Below, in pieces: positions 4,199-5,662 of a DNA stretch of 5,662 bases. The position numbers and the translations under genes are program-made. Below the pieces are notes generated by a model. It saw nothing but the letters and a program-made list of their open reading frames with translations, did not search any database and was not told where the DNA came from. The DNA comes from Thermoprotei archaeon (GTDB taxonomy: Archaea > Thermoproteota > Nitrososphaeria > Geothermarchaeales > JDFR-13): assembly GCA_015661745.1 (NCBI GenBank), contig DQVL01000065.1, positions 1-5,662 on the forward strand, given 5' to 3'. Within the stretch, counting starts at the first letter, position 1, and every line of letters begins with the position of its first letter.

Positions 4199-5662
4199 TT
4201 AAATAGCTAGGGCTACACCACCACCCCTTATATCTGCATAAACCTCTGTATACCCCTTATCAACATATTTTAACGCCTGTACAATACCCACTCCCCTACT
4301 CGGATATTCAAGGGCTCTTCCATAACTGGGGTATTTAACATCCTCAAATACCGCATCTACCGGTTTTCCATCACCCCATTTTATAAGCATATTCCTCCTA
4401 GCTGAAACAGCTGATCCAATATCCATTTTTAGATCCACTATATTCGATATTACTTGACTATGGATCTGCGGCCTCAAATCCCCGCCTGCACATCCAATTA
4501 TATAGTGGGTATCATCCATTGATAATAGGGCTATTGACAAGGTATGTAGTGGACGTTTCCCTGGACCTGGGCTATTAGGTAGACCCATCTCACTATTAAA
4601 TCCTATGAGTCTATTCTGGAATGGGATCTCCATAGCGACTAATCCAGATCCGAATGGGTGGAATAGGCTTTGTATGAAACCCAATATATTTCCATATTTA
4701 TCTGATAACGTGAAGAATGTGGTATCGCCACCCGAGAGTGTTAAACTAGATATTCTATCCCTTATACGTTTCTTATCGATGATTTCCTGTGGATCTATAT
4801 CCATATAATCTGGGTCAGCGATATACCTATCTCTATCCATATATGACAGGGCTGCAACCTCCATATACTTCATCCACCAATCTAGATCTCTTCTACCCTT
4901 AGACAAGCCTATGGACTCCATCATCCTTAGTATCTCTAGTGTGGTCAAGCCCTGTGTATTGGGAGGTAATTCATAGACTTCGAAGCCATTATAATCTATT
5001 TTTAAAGGCTTGATAACCTCCCCCCTATGCCTCTCAAAATCCTCAGTAGATAATGGAGATCCCTCGCCATTTAGTTGAGTAACGATTTTATCAGCTATTT
5101 CTCCACTGTAGAAACCGTCTACACCCCATTTAGCTATATATTTAAGTACTAGACCCATCTCTCTGAATCGACGTTTTGATCCATATTCAATTGATCCATA
5201 TACTTTATTCCAGGAGTTGAAACCGGATAACTCCTTATAAAGAAGTTTTGATGCCTTAACAGTTTGATAGGGTATATAAAATCCATTTACAGCCAATGAT
5301 ATAGCCGGCTTCAATAGATCCTTTAGATCCATGGAGCCATAATAGTTATTCATCCATATCCAAGTATCTACCAAGCCCGGGACAGATACTGTAAGACCTC
5401 CTCTACGAGGTTTAAGGGATATAAATTGATCTACTGGGAAGGATATGGGTGAACGTCCAGAGCCGTTATATCCAATTATTTCTCCATTCCCAAGTCTAGC
5501 CAATATAAATGCGTCTCCACCTAATCCTCCCGTGTGGGGAATAACAACGGATAATACCGAGCTTATAGCAATCGCCGCGTCAAATACATTGCCTCCTTCA
5601 CTGAGAATATTAATACCAACCTGTGAAGCTAGATATATCCTGGATGCAACGCCATACCTACC
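4199..5662 (-). CDS. Gamma-glutamyltransferase-family Ntn hydrolase (YwrD-like class), N-terminus cut by window edge
   Basis: The frame is open to the window edge, giving 487 visible residues, so only a short N-terminal part is missing. A TTG at 5501-5503 is internal. Before it, the frame encodes V-A-S-R-I-Y-L-A-S-Q-V-G, L-S-E-G-G-N-V-F-D-A-A-I-A and P-H-T-G-G-L-G-G-D-A-F, the classic large-subunit start. NGSGRSP and PPNTQGLTTLEILRMME follow. The expected autocleavage site is D-T-T-F-F-T-L-S-D, with the nucleophile Thr at visible residue 314 (codon 4721-4723). That leaves a small subunit of 174 residues. PGKRPLHTL and GCAGGDLRPQIHSQ follow. Family members cleave themselves and then hydrolyse or transfer gamma-glutamyl or acyl groups. 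The oxyanion GG is kept. However, the Asn two residues after the second Thr/Ser is Phe, the SSM motif is HTL, and the lid loop is absent. This fits the YwrD/cephalosporin-acylase-like class, so glutathione as substrate is uncertain. Location cannot be judged without the true N-terminus. Confidence 0.92.
   Translation of the reverse strand, partial: GRYGVASRIYLASQVGINILSEGGNVFDAAIAISSVLSVVIPHTGGLGGDAFILARLGNGEIIGYNGSGRSPISFPVDQFISLKPRRGGLTVSVPGLVDTWIWMNNYYGSMDLKDLLKPAISLAVNGFYIPYQTVKASKLLYKELSGFNSWNKVYGSIEYGSKRRFREMGLVLKYIAKWGVDGFYSGEIADKIVTQLNGEGSPLSTEDFERHRGEVIKPLKIDYNGFEVYELPPNTQGLTTLEILRMMESIGLSKGRRDLDWWMKYMEVAALSYMDRDRYIADPDYMDIDPQEIIDKKRIRDRISSLTLSGGDTTFFTLSDKYGNILGFIQSLFHPFGSGLVAMEIPFQNRLIGFNSEMGLPNSPGPGKRPLHTLSIALLSMDDTHYIIGCAGGDLRPQIHSQVISNIVDLKMDIGSAVSARRNMLIKWGDGKPVDAVFEDVKYPSYGRALEYPSRGVGIVQALKYVDKGYTEVYADIRGGGVALAI

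Noticed and set aside
4605..4808. Open frame of 67 codons on the plus strand.
   Set aside because: It is fully antisense to the catalytic region of the gamma-glutamyltransferase-family gene, and its protein shows no recognisable pattern.
5501..5503. TTG as start of the gamma-glutamyltransferase-family gene.
   Set aside because: The frame upstream to the window edge encodes the conserved large-subunit start (GGN.FDAA, GGLGGDAF), so this codon is an internal leucine.
1..5662. CRISPR arrays, tRNA genes, transposases, integrases and attachment sites.
   Set aside because: I saw no regularly spaced repeats, no cloverleaf-like sequence with a T-loop motif, and no mobile-element protein on either strand.

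Overview
The window looks like chromosomal DNA from a hyperthermophilic or thermophilic archaeon, most likely a crenarchaeon (Thermoproteota). Supporting signs are the AT-rich composition full of ATA/TAT codons, arginine coded mainly by AGA/AGG, TATA-type promoter elements instead of bacterial -35/-10 boxes, at least one gene whose TATA box implies a leaderless start, and protein families common in archaea. The species cannot be named from the sequence. I see no tRNA, rRNA, CRISPR array, insertion sequence or phage gene.

Layout, left to right. (1) Positions 1-267 (+): the C-terminal end of a major facilitator superfamily (MFS) transporter, cut by the window edge. (2) 264-2312 (-): a full-length COG1331/DUF255 (YyaL/SPATA20-like) protein with a thioredoxin-like CHWC domain and an all-helical glycosidase-like barrel. 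Its stop codon overlaps the transporter's stop. (3) A divergent intergenic region of about 190 bp (2313-2499) with TATA-like elements facing both ways, 10-bp tandem repeats and a compact double palindrome. (4) 2500-2781 (+): an unrecognised 93-residue protein with a Cys/His cluster at its C-terminus. (5) 2848-3297 (+): a 149-residue cysteine-free protein that looks like a V4R/Bet3 (TRAPP)-fold single-domain protein. (6) 3410-4198 (+): a soluble ChaN/Tiki-superfamily protein, probably translated from a leaderless transcript. (7) 4199-5662 (-): a gamma-glutamyltransferase-family Ntn hydrolase, nearly complete but cut at its N-terminus by the window edge. It abuts the ChaN-like gene tail to tail with no base between the stop codons.

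There is no obvious single pathway. The transporter, thioredoxin-fold, ChaN-like and gamma-glutamyltransferase-like genes are independent transcription units packed tightly, with two convergent junctions that leave no room for a dedicated terminator. The least explained part is the 2500-3297 pair: a small protein with a possible metal site beside a V4R/Bet3-like protein. The gamma-glutamyltransferase homologue lacks several canonical glutathione-site residues and the lid loop, so its substrate should not be assumed. I did not find convincing evidence of a new multi-gene system. The findings are leads of modest strength.
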